Below, piece after piece: positions 4,231-5,608 of a stretch of DNA of 5,608 bases (position 1 is the first letter of the stretch; every line of letters starts with the position of its first letter). Position numbers and translations under genes: made by a program. Origin of the DNA: an uncultured Candidatus Melainabacteria bacterium (GTDB lineage Bacteria > Cyanobacteriota > Vampirovibrionia > Gastranaerophilales > Gastranaerophilaceae). The stretch is taken from positions 1 through 5,608 of the forward strand of contig CAKURN010000108.1 in the NCBI GenBank assembly GCA_934675695.1, in the 5' to 3' direction. The notes beneath the pieces are model-generated. The model was not told the origin of the DNA, made no database searches, and saw only the letters and a program-made list of their open reading frames with translations.

Positions 4231-5608
4231 TTATGACAAATAATCTGTAATTAATTGTTTAATTTCTGGGTCTTCTACAGCATCAATTCCTGATATTTGG
4301 TATGCTTTTACAATATCACTTGCTGTTTTTGAAGCTGATGAAAATTCTTCTGTTCCTGCCATTTCCCAGAAATTTTTTCTATAGCGGTTCAAGGTTATTT
4401 GTTCTGTTCTTGTTAAATATTCCGGATTTTCAGTATTTTCATCTTGTTTGTTTATTCTTGCTTCTTTTTCTAATATTTTTGCAATATAACCGTTTTGGTC
4501 AGCAAGCAGTGCTGCTACATTTTTTGTATTTGGAGCTAAATGCCATGCGATTTTGCTTCTTAGACCCATCATTGTTTTGTTTTTTTGTTTTCCGGCTTGC
4601 AAAATTTCGTTTTCGATTTCATGCTCAAAAATCAATTTGTTAACGTATTCTGCATTTTTTGGATTGTCTAAATTGATGCCAACTGATTTATTGTGACTAG
4701 GGAAGATGTATTCGTTGTTTGGTACTAAATCACCTGAAATTATAGCTCTTTCAACATCTCTAGGTTTAACTTGGAGTTCTTTTGCAAGATTTTCTATAGT
4801 TAAGTAATTTTTGTTGAAATTTCTCATTGTTTCAAGCAGATTTTCTGTGTCTATTGAACTTACATCTATAAATACAGATTTTTTTACTTTGCCATCTCTA
4901 ACGACTTTGCTTTCTGTTCCTTCAAAATTACCTTTTTTAAATTGAGCATATATTTCTTGTGGCGTTCCATAGCCCAATTTTGACAAATGCATCAATGGCA
5001 CTAAATGTGGCTCGTTTTGATTTCTAAGCAGTTTTTTGTAGTATTTTGATTCTTGTGGTATTAATTTTTTGATGTTGTCTGCTTTATCTTCAATTTCTTT
5101 TGGAACAAGGTTCAATCTGTACCCTTGACCTGTGGTTTTGTTTTTTAATCTTATTGTATCTATGCTTTTTTTGGCTGTTAATTCTTGTAAGAATTTTTCA
5201 GGTATTCTATTTTCGTATGCAAAGTTTGATAGCGAAACATAATCACCAATATTTTCTTTTAAAATTTCATAATTTTGTACATTTTTTTCATCTGTTGTAT
5301 CGATATATCTAGAGCCGTCAATTTCATCTATTACGAAAGCAAAACGAATTCCACTTAAATCTTCACCAATTTTTGGGTTGTTTTCTCTAATGTCATTTAC
5401 TGATACGATTTCAGGGTGATTTTGAAGTTCTTCTTTCTTTTCTTCTATTGTAGTATCAGGGTCATACATAAATGCTACATTTGGTCTTGTTGTTTGCATT
5501 TCTTTAAAGACCCTAACTTCTTTTATATGATTTAATTCTTCTTTGCAAGCTTTCTTTTCTTCTCTTAAACTTCTAGATTTCAAACTATATTCAGATTTGC
5601 TGATTGTT
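4231..5608 (-). CDS. Unrecognised protein with three helix-turn-helix-like modules (5' end outside window)
   Basis: At least 450 residues are visible and I do not recognise the family. The frame stays open to the window edge. A start at the TTG at 5583 has no support: no Shine-Dalgarno site precedes it and in-frame coding continues upstream (residues ...SKSEYSLKSRSL), so the true start is likely beyond 5608. Numbering from that TTG, residues 1-30 are basic/acidic helix and 75-95 include a hydrophobic strand 'IRFAFVIDEIDG'. Three stretches (115-163, 194-242, 260-308) share one layout: a two-helix unit resembling excisionase/MerR-type helix-turn-helix ('YLTIENLAKELQVKPRDVER' is the clearest, 260-279), then a short beta tail. 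Residues 310-380 are helical and charged, and 390-450 form an aromatic-containing helical C-terminus. No signal peptide, membrane helix or catalytic motif is seen. It is probably a cytosolic DNA- or protein-binding protein; that is inference from the modules alone. The 76-bp gap to the aldolase has no clear terminator. Confidence 0.7.
   Translation of the reverse strand, partial: TISKSEYSLKSRSLREEKKACKEELNHIKEVRVFKEMQTTRPNVAFMYDPDTTIEEKKEELQNHPEIVSVNDIRENNPKIGEDLSGIRFAFVIDEIDGSRYIDTTDEKNVQNYEILKENIGDYVSLSNFAYENRIPEKFLQELTAKKSIDTIRLKNKTTGQGYRLNLVPKEIEDKADNIKKLIPQESKYYKKLLRNQNEPHLVPLMHLSKLGYGTPQEIYAQFKKGNFEGTESKVVRDGKVKKSVFIDVSSIDTENLLETMRNFNKNYLTIENLAKELQVKPRDVERAIISGDLVPNNEYIFPSHNKSVGINLDNPKNAEYVNKLIFEHEIENEILQAGKQKNKTMMGLRSKIAWHLAPNTKNVAALLADQNGYIAKILEKEARINKQDENTENPEYLTRTEQITLNRYRKNFWEMAGTEEFSSASKTASDIVKAYQISGIDAVEDPEIKQLITDYLS

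Overview
The window is AT-rich DNA with compact genes and short intergenic gaps. It most resembles a gut-type, non-photosynthetic cyanobacterial relative (Candidatus Gastranaerophilales / Melainabacteria). The grounds are the low GC content, a prepilin with a short leader and an FTLAEILITL-type start followed by an 'IDIDG...DGKLIP' C-terminal pattern that I associate with that group, and weak use of Shine-Dalgarno sites at some genes. This placement is an inference from style; there is no marker gene.

Layout, left to right. Positions 1-75 hold the last 24 codons of a plus-strand gene. It shares a compact terminator hairpin with the convergent minus-strand gene for a small DUF378 membrane protein (88-312). 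Next is a 483-residue minus-strand gene (393-1844). I read its last two thirds as the cytoplasmic domain of the FlhA/SctV (FHIPEP) export-gate family, here without any membrane part and joined to a DUF4177-like N-terminus through a coiled coil. Upstream on the same strand lies a cysteine-rich type IV pilin-like gene (1919-2662). It is divergent from a 92-residue XRE-type regulator (2725-3003). The gap between those two carries a near-perfect 16-bp palindrome, and a second copy overlaps the regulator's start codon, so the regulator probably controls itself and perhaps the pilin gene.

The regulator ends in a strong hairpin terminator. It is followed by a 147-bp GC-rich segment bounded by exact 36-bp direct repeats (3046-3081 and 3157-3192), which stops 2 bp short of the stop codon of a class II fructose-bisphosphate aldolase gene (3195-4154, minus). 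The aldolase is a normal, full-length housekeeping gene with a good ribosome binding site and a plausible promoter. The last gene (4231 to beyond 5608, minus) is cut by the window edge. I do not recognise its family, but it contains three segments that align without gaps over their core and look like excisionase-type helix-turn-helix modules.

The genes do not form one obvious pathway. The parts that merit attention are the soluble FHIPEP fusion, the operator pair between pilin and regulator, the 36-bp repeat element, and the triple-module protein.
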